Shown here one piece after another: positions 1 to 9,813 of a stretch of DNA of 64,000 nucleotides (positions are counted from its first letter, which is position 1; each line of letters begins with the position of its first letter). The notes beneath the pieces are model-generated. The model saw nothing but the letters and a program-made list of their open reading frames with translations. It searched no databases and was not told the DNA's origin. The stretch is from Prorocentrum cordatum (lineage: Eukaryota > Sar > Dinophyceae > Prorocentrales > Prorocentraceae). Position numbers and translations under genes: made by a program. The stretch spans positions 135,001-199,000 of the forward strand of contig CAUYUJ010017895.1 in NCBI GenBank assembly GCA_963575745.1. The letters are read 5' to 3'.

Positions 1-180
1 CGCAGGCGGCGATAATTTCCCCAGGCGGTGCTCGCACTCTGGGGTTCTTGCTCGCCACGTTGCCGCCCGTTGCCGCTCCGTTGCCGCCTCTGGCTTGCAC
101 CACGTATACGGCACCACGTATCTTACACCACATGGCTTGCACACTCACGGTGCAATACTTTTGTCTGCGACCTGCGACAC
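1..180 (-). repeat. Composite minisatellite remnant (GCGGCAACG plus GTGCAAGC units)
   Basis: The sequence reads as the reverse complement of a two-part repeat also seen at 22790-23300 and, partly, at 31246-31500. One part is a GGCGGCAACG unit (here as CGTTGCCGCC around 58-92). The other is a CACCACGTA/GTGCAAGC unit (about 95-180). A shared GGTTCTT-containing boundary lies at about 41-48. No coding potential is recognised. From 180 to 400 I see nothing recognisable. Confidence 0.6.
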
Positions 181-402
181 ACGCTGGCTAGCATAGATCT
201 CGTTGTATTAAGCCTAGGGGCACATCCTTCGTCGACTCTTAGATTCGCAATGAGCCACGAGGCGATGCAGACTTGAAGAGAAGTCAGAAACTACTGTCGG
301 GCACCAATTGGCAGGCTGTTTCTTGGTACAATAATCGAATTCGGCCTCTGGAAGGTGTCCTAAGGGCTTTTAAACCATGTGAAGAGCCGGTCCATGTAGG
401 AA

Positions 403-589
403 CCCAGAGATCCGACGTCTTCATTTTTCAATACTTACGCGGTCCCCAGAAGCTCCGACCCTCTTCCCAGGGCCGGCTCTTCATCCCGAGCTGTTCTTCG
501 ACGGTCCTGGGGCCCGGCGAGGCCCCCCAGAGGCCGACATCTGCGGAAAGCCTCGGCCTCGAGTCCCGCCGAGTCGTCGGATGTCTGGG
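403..589 (-). mobile_element. IR-H element, copy 1
   Basis: About 187 bp with CCCAGAG at the left and TGTCTGGG at the right, so the termini are inverted. The internal sequence (a GACGTCTTCATTTTTCAA block, then CTTCCCAGGGCCGG and CATCCCGAG) is the reverse complement of the copies at 9814-10000, 20139-20310 and 47097-47285. There is no coding potential, so it is non-autonomous. A weaker, diverged relative seems to lie at about 4300-4460, also reversed. Confidence 0.65.
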
Positions 590-878
590 TTGGGAATGGC
601 TCGAGACCCATGCTGATTACCAGCTTGAAACACATCCCTATCCCTATGTTTGACATCACCTCACCTCGATGCCGATCTTCAGGATTCCCTCAGCTTCTGC
701 GGGCCTATCCCTAAGATTGTCCTCGCTTTTTGCTCGCCCATCTTAGGGATAGGGATACGTTCGAGGCTGGCTAGCTGAGGCCATGCCGCGAAGGGTCGGC
801 GACGTCGGAGGCAGAGACGCGGCACCGCCGCCCTCCAGCGGACGCACGGCGCGTCAGTGCCGGCGGTCGGCCCCCGGT
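590..878. other. No feature recognised
   Basis: About 290 bp of GC-rich sequence. Apart from a short inverted motif (CCCTATCCCTA at 628-638 and TAGGGATAGGGAT at 742-754) I see no coding, RNA or repeat signal here. Confidence 0.4.
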
Positions 879-961
879 GGCGCGGCGGGGCCCGGCTGCG
901 GGGCCCCATGGGGCGTCTCAGACGGATCCGGGGCAACAGACTATGGCCTGGCCCGTGGATC
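879..961 (+). repeat. Local duplication, copy 1 (uninterrupted)
   Basis: This segment runs from GGTGGCGCGGCGGGG to CAACAGACTATGGCCTGG and on to CCGTGGA. It recurs at 1237-1303 and continues at 1473-1495. This copy is uninterrupted and so acts as an internal empty site for the foldback insertion at 1304-1472. Confidence 0.8.
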
Positions 962-972
962 AAGAAGGTGAC

Positions 973-1238
973 CCCTGACTCCAGATCCGCCCCACTTTGG
1001 CTTTTTCCCCAACTTAGAATTGCGTCGGACATCCACCTATACGAGGCCAAAAAACTAGGGCGGAAATGTCTGCACCCAACATAAAATGGGGCGAAAATCC
1101 ACAGGAGCAGGGCGGAAACGACAAACAGAAAAGTAGGGCGGAAATTGGCATCAGCGGGGCTTGAAAAGTAAGGCGGAAACGACAACAGAAAAGTAAGGCG
1201 GATTTTCCCCAAGAAGTAGGGCGGATCCGGAGTCAGGG
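973..1238 (-). mobile_element. IR-A element, copy 1
   Basis: Terminal inverted repeats: CCCTGACTCCAGATCC at the left and GGATCCGGAGTCAGGG at the right. The interior has several GTAGGGCGGAAA sub-repeats and an AACATAAAATGGGGCGAAA block, all shared with the copies at 37394, 37880, 41375 and 46006. It sits at the junction between the two copies of the local duplication. This copy is the most diverged at its left end. No ORF of interest; it looks like a MITE. Confidence 0.85.
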
Positions 1239-1303
1239 TGGCGCGACGGGGCCCGGCTGCGGGGCCCAATGGGCCGTCTCAAGCGGATCCGGGGCAACAG
1301 ACT
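1237..1303 (+). repeat. Local duplication, copy 2 (interrupted)
   Basis: Near-identical to 879-946: GGCCCGGCTGCGGGGCCC, then CGTCTCA, then CGGATCCGGGGCAACAGACT. The homology stops at AGACT (1299-1303) and resumes after a second AGACT at 1473-1477 (GTGGCCTGGCCCGCGGA). The foldback element therefore interrupts this copy. Confidence 0.8.
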
Positions 1304-1472
1304 TAGAGGAAAGAAAACTATGCACATGCACCGATTCTGGCCAGGCCCAACCCTGAGCCCAAGATCGGTGCATACGCCCTCCTGCCTTGGCCACGAAGGC
1401 ATATGCACCGATCCTGGGGCCAAGGATGGGCCTGGCCAGGACCGGTGCATGTGCATAGTTCTCTTCGCCCGA
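1304..1472. mobile_element. Foldback element with AGACT target duplication
   Basis: A 169-bp insertion that is almost entirely self-complementary. CTATGCACATGCACCG (about 1318-1333) pairs with CGGTGCATGTGCATAG (about 1443-1458), and inside it GATCGGTGCATACGCC pairs with GGCATATGCACCGATC. AGACT occurs on both sides (1299-1303 and 1473-1477). The duplicated locus at 879-961 carries one AGACT and no insert. It has no ORF of its own and was presumably mobilised in trans. Confidence 0.85.
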
Positions 1473-1495
1473 AGACTGTGGCCTGGCCCGCGGAC

Positions 1496-1965
1496 CGAGA
1501 GGGCGACGTCGTCGGGTGTCTGGAGCCCATCTCAGGGGAGCCCCCCTGGGTGGCGCGGCACTCCGCTCCTATACAGCCTCGGGAAGATTCCTCCTGGAAG
1601 GCGCCACCCCTGCCCCGAGAAAAGCACTCGTCGGACAAGTGCACGCTGCTGCGCCCCGGCCACATGTATGCTGTTGCGCCCCAGCCGCATGCATACTGGT
1701 GCGGCCCAGCCACAGAAACCGACCGCCTTTTTGGAGAAGCCGCGGGGATTCCGCGAAAGTGGGGGCCGCGCGCGAGCCCGAATAAGTCAAGATTCCGAAA
1801 ATAATTGCAACCCAAATCGTTCAATTTTGGAGGGCCTCCCCCACGCCCCCGTAAAATTAGAAATACATGAGCCCCTGCGGAAGCTGGCCTTGGGTCACCC
1901 ACTCCATGAACTTCATGTTGTAAAGGTCAGTGGATGGAGCCTGGTTGGTGCGTTTCGCCTGAGAT
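1496..1965. other. Unrecognised stretch with a CCGGCCACATGTATGC-like duplicate
   Basis: GC-rich DNA. Around 1650-1715 a short unit (GCTG.TGCGCCCC.GCC..ATG.ATGCT) is repeated two to three times. I recognise no gene. Open frames exist on both strands, as expected from the base composition. Confidence 0.4.
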
Positions 1966-2290
1966 GTCCCCAGACTTCGCATGATTATATTTGCATGGTT
2001 TGGCCCCTGGTTTGGCCTGGTTTGGTGTGGCTTGGCCGGGCGCCCCGCCTGAGACATCCTCAAAGCTTGCCTGGCTTGACTCCTGGTTTTGCCTGGTTTA
2101 GGGCTGGTTCTGCCCGAGACGCCTCACACTTTGCTTGGTTTGGCTTGGTTTCGACGCGGTTTCGTGTGAACCGTCCTCACAAGTTGCCTGGTTTGGCTTG
2201 GTTTCGATGCGGTCTCGCCAAAGAAGTCCTCACCGTCTGCTTGGTTTGGTTTGTTTCCGGTACGGTTGTGCCTGAAGCGATCTCACGGTT
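1966..2290 (+). repeat. Degenerate tandem repeat rich in TTTGGCTTGGTTT
   Basis: About five units of roughly 65-85 bp. Each contains GCCTGAGAC or GCCCGAGAC, then a CCTCA block, then CCTGGTTTGGCTTGGTTTCG. Units are diverged and vary in length. No coding signal. Confidence 0.65.
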
Positions 2291-2299
2291 TCCCTGGCT

Positions 2300-2560
2300 G
2301 CGGTGCAAGCCTATATCGCTGCAAGCTACGTGGTGCAGGGTATGTAGTGCGAAATATGTGGTGGAAGCTGTCTTGACGTCCTGACGAAGCTATGTGGTGA
2401 AAAATGTGTTGTGAAAGCTATGTGGTGCAAAACTGGGGGTGGAAGCCGTGAGGTGCAAGCTACGTGGTGCAAACCCATGTCGTCGCAAGCTATATCGTGT
2501 AATATGCGTGGCGCAACGTCTACGGCGGAAGCTGTGTGGTGCAAGTCCTGCAGTGTGAAC
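2300..2560 (+). repeat. GCAAGCTACGTGGTG minisatellite
   Basis: Degenerate units of about 18-25 bp built on GGTGCAAGCTACGTGGTG with variants (GGTGAAAAATGTG, GCGGAAGCTGTG). The same unit occurs at 22795-22955, inverted at 34590-34760 and inverted near 100-180. From about 2560 to 3360 I see nothing recognisable except a short CATGGGGCGTCTCAGAAGG match (2726-2744) to the local duplication at 879. Confidence 0.7.
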
Positions 2561-3361
2561 CCACACCTTCTCGCGGAATTGGCCTGGCGTCGAGAACTCT
2601 GCCGCACCTGTAGCGGCGTCCCTGACTTAACGTCTGCAATCTCAGCTTGGGGGGGGGCTTCGTGCACCTCCTCACTGGAGGCGGCCACGCTGGTGGTGAT
2701 GGTGTCGCTTCTACTCCCTCCGAGCATGGGGCGTCTCAGAAGGATCCGGTCCTGCGTGAAGGTCTCTGAGAAAACTTCAACGCAAATGCAAGACATCCTG
2801 CTCGAAGAAATCTGGAAGGTCATCTGTTTTTGATCCTTGCAATTATTACAGTGTCGCAGTCCGTGGGGGGCGCGATCTCCGTGGCGCGCCCTCTGGCAAG
2901 CTGGGTCAGTATGAAACAGGTGCCGCCAGACGGCTTCCTAGGAAGTCGTCTCACTCCATCTTGCCCTGGCCACCGAACCCGCTCAAAACCGAGGCCCGGA
3001 CCCTCCCCCCTGAGTCCTTCCTGGACACATGTTCGAGCTGCGACCAGCCGTGACCACTTGGACCCTCCCCTGGGGGGCACAAGAAAGCCACAGCATGGGC
3101 ATGCCCCTCCCCCTCCCCCCCATGATCCACTCAGGAAGCTCCAGAAGCTCCGCAGATTCTGGCCCCTGAGGAGGCGGAGGAGGCTCATGAGGCCACGTGG
3201 AATTCCACCAGCCCTTTAGGGAGTAGGTGATTTAGGGTGCTTCCTCTTTCACCCCCTTCTTCCCCTTCGGGGAGGGGTTTACCCCTCCCCCTACCCTATC
3301 CCCTAGACCTGGAGGCGTTCCGCGGGTCGTCGGAGCGTCCAACACGTCCTCGGCGAGGAAG

Positions 3362-4170
3362 CCAACATCATTGGTTTTACTAGGGTTTGGGCCCCATGTT
3401 GGCCTCTTGGGGGGGGGCAGCGCTAATTGAGGGACCCCCCTTCTTTGATCGATTTCCTCCGAGATGGCCCCAAGAGCGCTCCCAAGGCTTCCAAGGGTGC
3501 CCCAAGAGGGCCCCAAGAGGTGGCCAGGAGGCCCCAAGAGGCCCCCAGGCTGTCCCCAAGAGGCTCCCAAGAGACCCCCAAGAGGCCCCCAGAGGCCCCC
3601 AGAGGCACCCACGACGCTCCAAGAGGCCTCGGCAAGAATGCCAACATCACTGATTTTACTAAGGTTTTGGCCACATGTTGGCCTCCTGGGGTGGGGGGGG
3701 GCCGGGGGGGAGGGGACTGCTTAAGATGACTCCAAGAGCGCCTGGGAGAGCCCAAGATGACCTCCAAGATGGCTCCCACGATGCTCCAAGTTGCCCCAAT
3801 ACCGCTCCAAGACGGCTCCAAGTGACCAAAGAGCTCCCCCAGGAGGCCCTGAAGAGGCCAAAATCCGTCCAAAACCTAGGACAATCAATGCTGTTGTTTT
3901 TTTCGCCTTTTCGCTTCCGATGGCCATCCGAGGCTTCAAGATGGCTCCAAGATGGCCCAAGAGGGTTCCAAGAGCGCTCCCAAGGCTCCCAAGAGCGCTT
4001 CAAGAGGGCTCCAAGAGGCGCACAGGAGGCCCCAGGAGGCGCCCAAGAGGCCTCCAAGAGGCTCCCAAGAGACCCCCGAGAGACCCCAAGAAGCTCTCCG
4101 AGGCATCCAAGACGCTCTAAGAGGCGTCCGGGACCGCCAAGAGGCCCCCAAGACGCTCCAAGAGGCCTCC
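3362..4170 (+). repeat. CCAAGAGGCCC array, block 1
   Basis: Tandem degenerate repeats of about 10-12 bp (CCAAGAGGCCCC and variants). The start of the block (GCCAACATCA..G.TTTTACTA) recurs about 278 bp later at 3640, so there is also a longer period. A TTTTCGCCTTTTCGCTTCC header lies at about 3898-3920. Its translations are Pro/Arg/Gly-rich on + and Trp/Gly/Leu-rich on -; both are repeat products. Confidence 0.75.
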
Positions 4171-4542
4171 ACTTCCTCAGTGTGCTGCCCACTTCTCTGA
4201 TCGAGGCAATTCCTCTGGGCATCGCTTCTGGATGGGCTGGAGGGGTTACGCGAAGCGTCTAGATTTCTAGAGGCTATGGAGAGATATAGGATGACGCAGA
4301 ACTCCCCCGCAGTGTTTTTTCGCGGCGGGCCCCCTGGAGATATGGACCTCTCCCCCCAGGGGGGCCAGCCTCTCAACTCCCGAGCCCTCCTTTGACACTC
4401 CCAGGTCCCGGCGAGGGCCTCTGGGAGCCAAAGGCCGGCAACAAACCTCCCCGCCGTGATAAGAAGCCTGCGAAAGCCGACGACGACGACGACGACGACG
4501 ACGGCAAAGGCGAGGTTCGCAAGGCGAATGCCCCCCCAAACA

Positions 4543-4706
4543 TCGGGGGCGGCCAAGAGCAGGGCGTCCAAGAGAGGGGGGTGCAAATCATGGCCGGCGG
4601 CACGTGCAGAGCCCAGGGGGGGGGGGCCAGGGACGCACTGAAACAAGCAGAGGCTCCATGAAATCGGGGGAGACCTCATGGCCCCCGCCATGACATCCCC
4701 CCCTAG
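4543..4706 (+). mobile_element. IR-J element, copy 1
   Basis: GGGGGCGGCCAAGAG at the left and CATGACATCCCCCCCTAG at the right. Internal blocks CAAATCATGGCCGGCGGCA and CATGAAATC.GGGG match 20811-20969 and 52916-53098. A (GAC)n tract lies just upstream at about 4479-4505. IR-B copy 1 follows directly. No coding content. Confidence 0.7.
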
Positions 4707-4707
4707 T

Positions 4708-4871
4708 CTTAGGTCGGGCCTCTACCCCTACAGGCCGATTTTGGAGGAAAATAACAAATAGTCAAACATACGCAGAAATGATCAAACATAGTAGGGAAAT
4801 CCTCGCCATACTATTTTTTGGCTATTTTTGAATATTCCCCCTGTAGAGGGCAGGGGCCGACTCAACCCTAG
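4708..4871 (+). mobile_element. IR-B element, copy 1
   Basis: Left end CTTAGGTCGGGCC with CCCCTACAGG. Right end CCCCCTGTAGAGG then GGCCGACTCAA, the inverted counterpart. The interior is AT-rich with ATAGTCAAAC and CTATTTTTGAATATT motifs, as in the copies at 43145-43303 and 63415-63574. It is more diverged than the 63.4 kb copy. Confidence 0.75.
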
Positions 4872-5047
4872 TCGTCAGCCCCCTCTTGACCGCCCCCGCA
4901 AACGTTGGCGTGCCGCCGCGCCTGGCCCCCGGGAGGCGGCGCCCAGGCGCCCTCCCACGGCTTCCTGTGGCGGGGGGGGGGGCGCCGCCCAAAAGCCGCC
5001 GCCGCCGCCGCCGCGCTCGGCGCCCTCGCCTTCCCCTTCGGAGTCCC

Positions 5048-5245
5048 GAGACGGTGCGGTGACAGGCCGTGCGGCGACCTCGAGGCCCCCCTAAGACCGC
5101 ACCGCACGGTCTGTCAGCGCACGGTGTTGGGACCTCGGAGGCCCCAGTCGCCCGAGACGTCCTCGGAGAACGACCCGAGTCCCAAAACCGTGCGGTGGCC
5201 TCGAATCCCCACCGACTCACCACACGGTGTGGTTACCACCCCGTT
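5048..5245 (+). repeat. CCGTGCGGTGAC inverted-repeat module, copy 1
   Basis: GGTGCGGTGACAGGCCGTG is followed about 50 bp later by its inverted counterpart (GCACGGTCTGTCAGCGCACGG). A third ACCGTGCGGTG block lies at about 5188. The whole order, including CCCGAGACGTCCTCGGAGA and the GGGGGCCCCCGA at the right edge, recurs at 24183-24400. It can form a strong stem. Confidence 0.65.
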
Positions 5246-5249
5246 TGGG

Positions 5250-5900
5250 GGCCCCCGATCCTCGTCCTTGTACACGCGCTTCCCGGAAGAAAGCTGTTGT
5301 TCCTCTGTGTGAGCGTTTTCTCACTCGGCGTTTCGACATCGGGCGGAAGGGTGGGGGGGGTCTGGCTCAGGAAATCTCTGCTGCTCAGCGCGATTGTTTG
5401 CAGCGGTGCGTCCTAGCGGGGGAGACCCCATGGCACCTCCTCACCAATTACTTATTTCGAGATATTCCGAGACGCCGTGGCCGAAGGGGCCCCTAAGCTC
5501 ACGAACGGCGCTCTCGCCCACCACTTCCTCGCAATTCAATCAGATCGGTGACGGCCGAACTGCGACGGCAACGGCTCCAGCTCTATTTTCCGGAGAATTC
5601 ACTCCAAGCCGCCCTGGCCAGAGAGGCGCGCAGACTCAGGAACGGTGCTCTCGCAGCACTTCCTCGCACTTCGGTCAAGCTTGTGAGTTGCCCGCAAGCG
5701 CGTTGGCTCGTATCACGGCCACGGCGGCGTGGTGCGTATGCAGTCAACCGGATAACAGGGACGCACGATGAGGATGCAAGGGCCTCGGAAGGCCACGCGA
5801 GCGGGGCGCGGCCCGCGAAAGCGGCCGAGGATGGGCCGAAGGGGAAGGATGCAAAAGGTTTTCTTGGACAGTCGCTCATCCTTACTATGCCGGTTGACTG
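5250..5900. other. No feature recognised
   Basis: About 650 bp. A duplicated motif around a GCTCTCGC..CACTTCCTCGCA core appears at about 5510 and 5648. I do not recognise any protein family in any frame. Confidence 0.4.
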
Positions 5901-5905
5901 CAAGG

Positions 5906-5955
5906 AAGGAGGAGGAGGAGGAGGAGGAGGAGGAGGAGGAGGAGGAGGAGGAGCG
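5906..5955 (+). repeat. (GGA)n microsatellite
   Basis: A near-pure GGA run. A matching (TCC)n run of similar size lies at 6170-6245, so this stretch holds purine and pyrimidine tracts in opposite orientation about 220 bp apart. CGCCGTCGC-rich sequence continues to about 6490. Confidence 0.85.
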
Positions 5956-6169
5956 CTGCGAAGTGCCTTCACCCACGCGAGGGCACGAAAAGAAGTCACC
6001 CCCCGACAAACGAGGTTGGCCCACAGACCCCCGCGGGGGCGCGTGCAGGGGGTGGGGAGAGCCGCAGAAGGAGGCCGACAGCAGCTTGTGGGCCGCCACG
6101 CCAGCGAGAGGGACTGGCGCGCCCTGCGCACCCCCGCCCGCCCGACCCGTCCACGGTCCGCGGCCGCCC

Positions 6170-6245
6170 TCTTCCTCCTCCTCCTCCTCCTCCTCCTCCT
6201 CCTCCTCCTCCTCCACCTCCTCCTCCTCCTCCTCCTCCTCCCCCC
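6170..6245 (+). repeat. (TCC)n microsatellite
   Basis: A near-pure CTC/TCC run with one CCACC interruption, followed by GC-rich CGCCGTCG-type sequence to about 6490. Confidence 0.85.
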
Positions 6246-6770
6246 GCCTTCGCGGTGTCAGACTTGCCGCTTCCCGACCGCGGCCCGCCCGCGCCGAGTG
6301 CCCGCCCGCGCCGCGCAGAAGACAAACGTGCTCGCAAGAGGGCTTTCGCCGTCGTCGCTGACGCTCGCCGCCCGCCGCCGTCCTCCTCGTCGCCGCTGCT
6401 GTGGCCGCTCGCCGCCTCCGCCGAGGTCGCCGTCGCCGCCGCCGCCGCCGTCGTCCTAGTCGCCGCCGCGGCCGTCCGACGTCGTCGCTGCCCTCGTGGT
6501 CGCATGCATGCGACGAGGCGATTTCTTCTTTGCGCGCGGGCCCCAGAGCTCCCAAAACCCTTCCCGACGGAAAACTCGGTAGCGCGAACACAGGAATCGG
6601 CAGAGAAATTCGGTACGGTTGCGGATTTCGATAGCAGGCTTTTTACCTAACAGCTTGTTCTGATAGGTTTCTAATAGGGTAAAAAGAGAGCAGCAGATGA
6701 CTCCACAGGGGGGTCTGGGCGGGTGCCGGACAGGGTGCCGCAGAAGTCGTTTTAAGCCAACAGTCACACA

Positions 6771-7115
6771 CTTCGTGCTCTTCGACCTCCCAGAACTCCA
6801 TTCCCGGGCCACATTCTGAATGCCCGGAGCCAACTGTAGGCCACTTCGTGCTCTTCGAGTTCCCAGAACTCCATTCCCGGGCCACATTTTGAATGCCCGG
6901 AGCCAACTGTAGGCCACTTCGTGCTCTTCGAGTTCCCAGAACTCCATTCCCGGGCCACATTTTGGATGCCCGGAGCCAACTGTAAGCCACTTCGTGGTCT
7001 TCGAGTTCCCAGAACTCCATTCCTGGGCATGATTTGAATGCCCGGAGCCAACTGTAGGCCACTTCGTGGTCTTCGAGTTCCCAGAACTCCATTCCCGGGC
7101 CACATTTTGAATGCT
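6771..7115 (-). repeat. 73-bp tandem repeat, five units
   Basis: CAGAACTCCATTCC recurs at 6791, 6864, 6937, 7010 and 7082, giving periods of 73, 73, 73 and 72 bp. The unit also holds CACTTCGTG and GCCCGGAGCCAACTGTA. The minus-strand frames produce a repeated Trp-rich peptide. Because 73 is not a multiple of three, each unit shifts frame, which argues against coding. Confidence 0.9.
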
Positions 7116-7445
7116 GAGGCAGGCTGATGCTGAGGCTGAGGCAGGCTGAGGCTGAGGCAGGCTGAGGCTGAGGCCGAGGCTGAAGGCAGACTGAGGCTGA
7201 GGCTGAAGCAGGCTGAGGCTGAGGCTGAGGCAGGCTGAGGCTGAGGCTGAGGCAGGCTGATGCTGAGGCAGGCTGAGGCTGAGGCTGAGGCTGATGCAGG
7301 CTGAGGCTGAGGCAGCTGAGGCTGAGGCCGAGGCTGAAGGCAGACTGAGGCTGAGGCTGAAGCAGGCTGAGGCTGAGGCTGAGGCAGGCTGAGGCTGAGG
7401 CAGGCTGAGGCTGAGGCTGAGGCAGGCTGAGGCTGAGGCTGTGAC
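7112..7445 (+). repeat. GAGGCT hexamer array
   Basis: Degenerate (GAGGCT)n with GAGGCAGGCT and GAGGCCGAGGCTGAAGGCAGA higher-order variants. The latter block occurs twice, at about 7170 and 7325, so the array has duplicated internally. It follows the 73-bp array directly. Confidence 0.85.
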
Positions 7446-7584
7446 TGCGACTGCCGTTGCCACTGCGACTGTCATCGCGAATGCGACTACGACTGCGAGA
7501 ACAGCAGAATTCTACAACTGGATTCTCATCTGAATCGTAAGGGGAATGCTTCCAGATATGCTCCTACACATCGCTGTTAGGTTG

Positions 7585-7945
7585 CTTTGCCGGGATAATC
7601 TTGGTGGTGATGATGATGGCGATGATGATTATGATGCTGCTGCTGCTGATGATGATTATGATATGATGATGATATGATGATGACGGTGATTGTGATGATG
7701 CCGGTGATGATGATAATGGTGATGCTACCGGATGAAGTGACGATGCTGATGCTGATGATGGTGGTAGTGATGATGGTGATGGTGATGCTGATGGTGATGG
7801 TGCTGTTACTGGTAATGGCGATGATGCCGATGATGCTGATGCTGCTGATGATGCTGATTATGATGATGGTGATAACGGTGGTGGTGGTGGTGGTGCTGGT
7901 GATAGTGATGATGGTGATGATGCTGGTGATGATGATGAGTCTATA
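7585..7945 (+). repeat. (GAT)n array, forward
   Basis: Degenerate GATGAT/GGTGAT array of about 360 bp. An (ATC)n array of similar size follows at 8103-8480, so the pair is inverted around a spacer of about 155 bp with no obvious repeats. Confidence 0.9.
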
Positions 7946-8102
7946 ATTTCGTAGGTGGTTTGGCCAATAGGATTTGACGTTTGTCAAACGTTTGACACAC
8001 GTCAGATCCCATGCCCGTTCACATTCGCAAGCATTTGTAACATTATAACAACGCAAGGTAGAATGAAAGGAGGCTGGGGGAGGGTTAGGATAAGGACTAC
8101 GG

Positions 8103-8233
8103 GCATCATCACCATCACCACTCATGTCACCAACAATGCCACCATCATCACCACTCAGGATGCGGATCAGCATCACACTCATGTCACATGGATCAGCATC
8201 ACCACTCATGTCACCAACAATGCCATCATCATC

Positions 8234-8292
<59 letters not shown>

Positions 8293-8480
8293 AATCATCA
8301 TTAGCAGTATCATCATCAGCACCACCAGCACCACCATCATAGTTGACAGCATCACGACCATCATGATTGCCATCATCGTTATTATCCTTCAACAACAGCA
8401 TCATCACCGACATCATCGTCAACAATATCTGCATCTGAATCGTCTGCAGCATTGTCATCCTCATTATAATAGCATTGCCA
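8103..8480 (+). repeat. (ATC)n array, opposite to the GAT array
   Basis: CATCAT/CACCAC-type array, purest at about 8222-8300. It carries duplicated blocks (CACTCATGTCACCAACAATGCC at about 8119-8140 and 8202-8223). It is complementary in composition to 7585-7945. Confidence 0.9.
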
Positions 8481-8489
8481 TCGTCGTCA

Positions 8490-8720
8490 ACATCGTCGTT
8501 ATCAGTATTGGGTTCCGGGGCGGTTGTAACGATCGAACTTCAGTAGCGATTTTCGGCAGTGCTGATCCAAATTCGGTATCGAATTTCGGTAGCACTGAAC
8601 AACAACCGGTAGCGAACTTCAGCGATTTTCCCATTCCCTCATAACGAAATTCGACAGCGCGATACCAGAATCCACGCGCTCGATCGATCACGTGTGAGGT
8701 GTGCTCGATACCAGATTTCC
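8490..8720. repeat. Diverged TTCGGTAGC-type repeats
   Basis: Scattered copies of AATTTCGGTAGC and CGAACTTCAG.AGCGATTTT. A similar motif occurs at about 6575-6640 (AACTCGGTAGCGCGAAC). The units are too degenerate to define a period. Confidence 0.45.
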
Positions 8721-9080
8721 CAGTCATTTTCAGGACTTCGGTCGCGCCTGGTCTTGTTTTCGCGCTGCCGGATATTTCCAGCAGCGGTTGATTTTAGTGC
8801 TGATGGTCCCGGGACCAAGGAACGGCGTCAGGATTGAACAGGTCACGTCGTCGCCATCGTCGTCCTCCTCGTCGCCGCCGTCGTGGCCGCTCGCCGTCGC
8901 TAACCAGCGTCGAGCTCATCACTAAGAGTGGAAAGCCACCGGCGATGACAATCTCGGGGGTGCCCCCTCAGATACCGAGGGAATCCTTGAGATCAGCATC
9001 GAGATAAGGCGATGACAATCGTAGGGATGGGGATATGTGTTTCAGGCTGGTAAGTCACCGTCGCCGTCGCCGTCCCCTGG

Positions 9081-9268
9081 CAGGGACCGACCGTCCGGGC
9101 ATTCTTGTAGGCCTTCCAAGAAATTTTCGTAGAGCGACAGAATGTTCTAAGAACAAGAGCGCTACTCTTAGAACATAGCCCCGATGTAATCAAACAAGAC
9201 AGTCTCAGCCAAAAGCGTTCTGAGACCACAAAAGGCTCTTAGAGCCAGGACGCTTCGCCACTGCTCGA
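9081..9268 (+). mobile_element. IR-G element, copy 1
   Basis: Left end CAGGGACCGACCGTCC, then ATTCTTGTAGGCCT. The middle has AATGTTCTAAGAACAAGAGC and CTTAGAACATA. The right end is GGACGCTTCGCCACTGCTCGA. Four other copies lie at 17567, 24469, 45019 and 46645, all in this same orientation. This one is shortest and lacks part of the right half. Noncoding. Confidence 0.8.
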
Positions 9269-9417
9269 GGGAAGTCGCCGTCGCCCTCGCCGCCCTCGCC
9301 GTCGACCCCGCCGCCGTCGCCGCCGTCGTCGCCGTCGCCGCCGGACACCGTCGACCCCGCCCGCCGCCGTCGCCAGCGTCGTCGTCGTCGGCGGCGGCGT
9401 CGTCGTCGCCGGGTGGG

Positions 9418-9605
9418 AAGAGGAGGAGGAGGAGGAGGAGGAGGAGGAGGAGGAGGAGGAGGAGGAGGAGGGGGAGGAGGAGGGGGAGGAGGGGGAGGAG
9501 GAGGGGGAGGAGGAGGAGGGGGGGAGGAGGGGAGGAGGAGGGGGAGGAGGGGGAGGAGGAGGAGGAGGAGGAGGAGGGGGAGGAGGAGGAGGAGGAGGAG
9601 GAGGA
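9418..9605 (+). repeat. (GGA)n purine tract
   Basis: About 190 bp of GGA/GGGGA on the plus strand, preceded by (GTCGCC)n-like sequence at 9268-9415. It is able in principle to form G-quadruplex or triplex structures. The long open frames across it are composition artefacts. Confidence 0.9.
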
Positions 9606-9813
9606 GAAGCCGGCCGCCGCCGCGGTCGCCACTGTCGACCCGCCGCGGTCGCTCCGGTGGCCGGCGTGCCGTCCTGCCGGGCGCGCCGCCAGGCGGCGCC
9701 GCGCCGGCCTGCCCCGCCAGCACCCCGACGCGCGCGAGGGGGCGCACCCCGGCGCCGGCGTCGGCGGGTGGCCTGCCGGCGGGGGCGGCGGGGGGCCGCC
9801 AGAAGGCCGCCCG

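Noticed and set aside
3423-4222. Trp/Gly/Leu-rich repeat protein encoded by the CCAAGAGG arrays
   Set aside because: Arrays occur in both orientations with indels. The peptide pattern follows from CTTGGGG/CCTCTTGG units, and no start, end or domain is consistent between blocks.
6456-7475. 339-codon Ser/Ala/Leu frame with repeated Trp-rich peptide
   Set aside because: It is generated by the GAGGCT hexamer and the 73-bp tandem repeat. The period of 73 shifts frame each unit.
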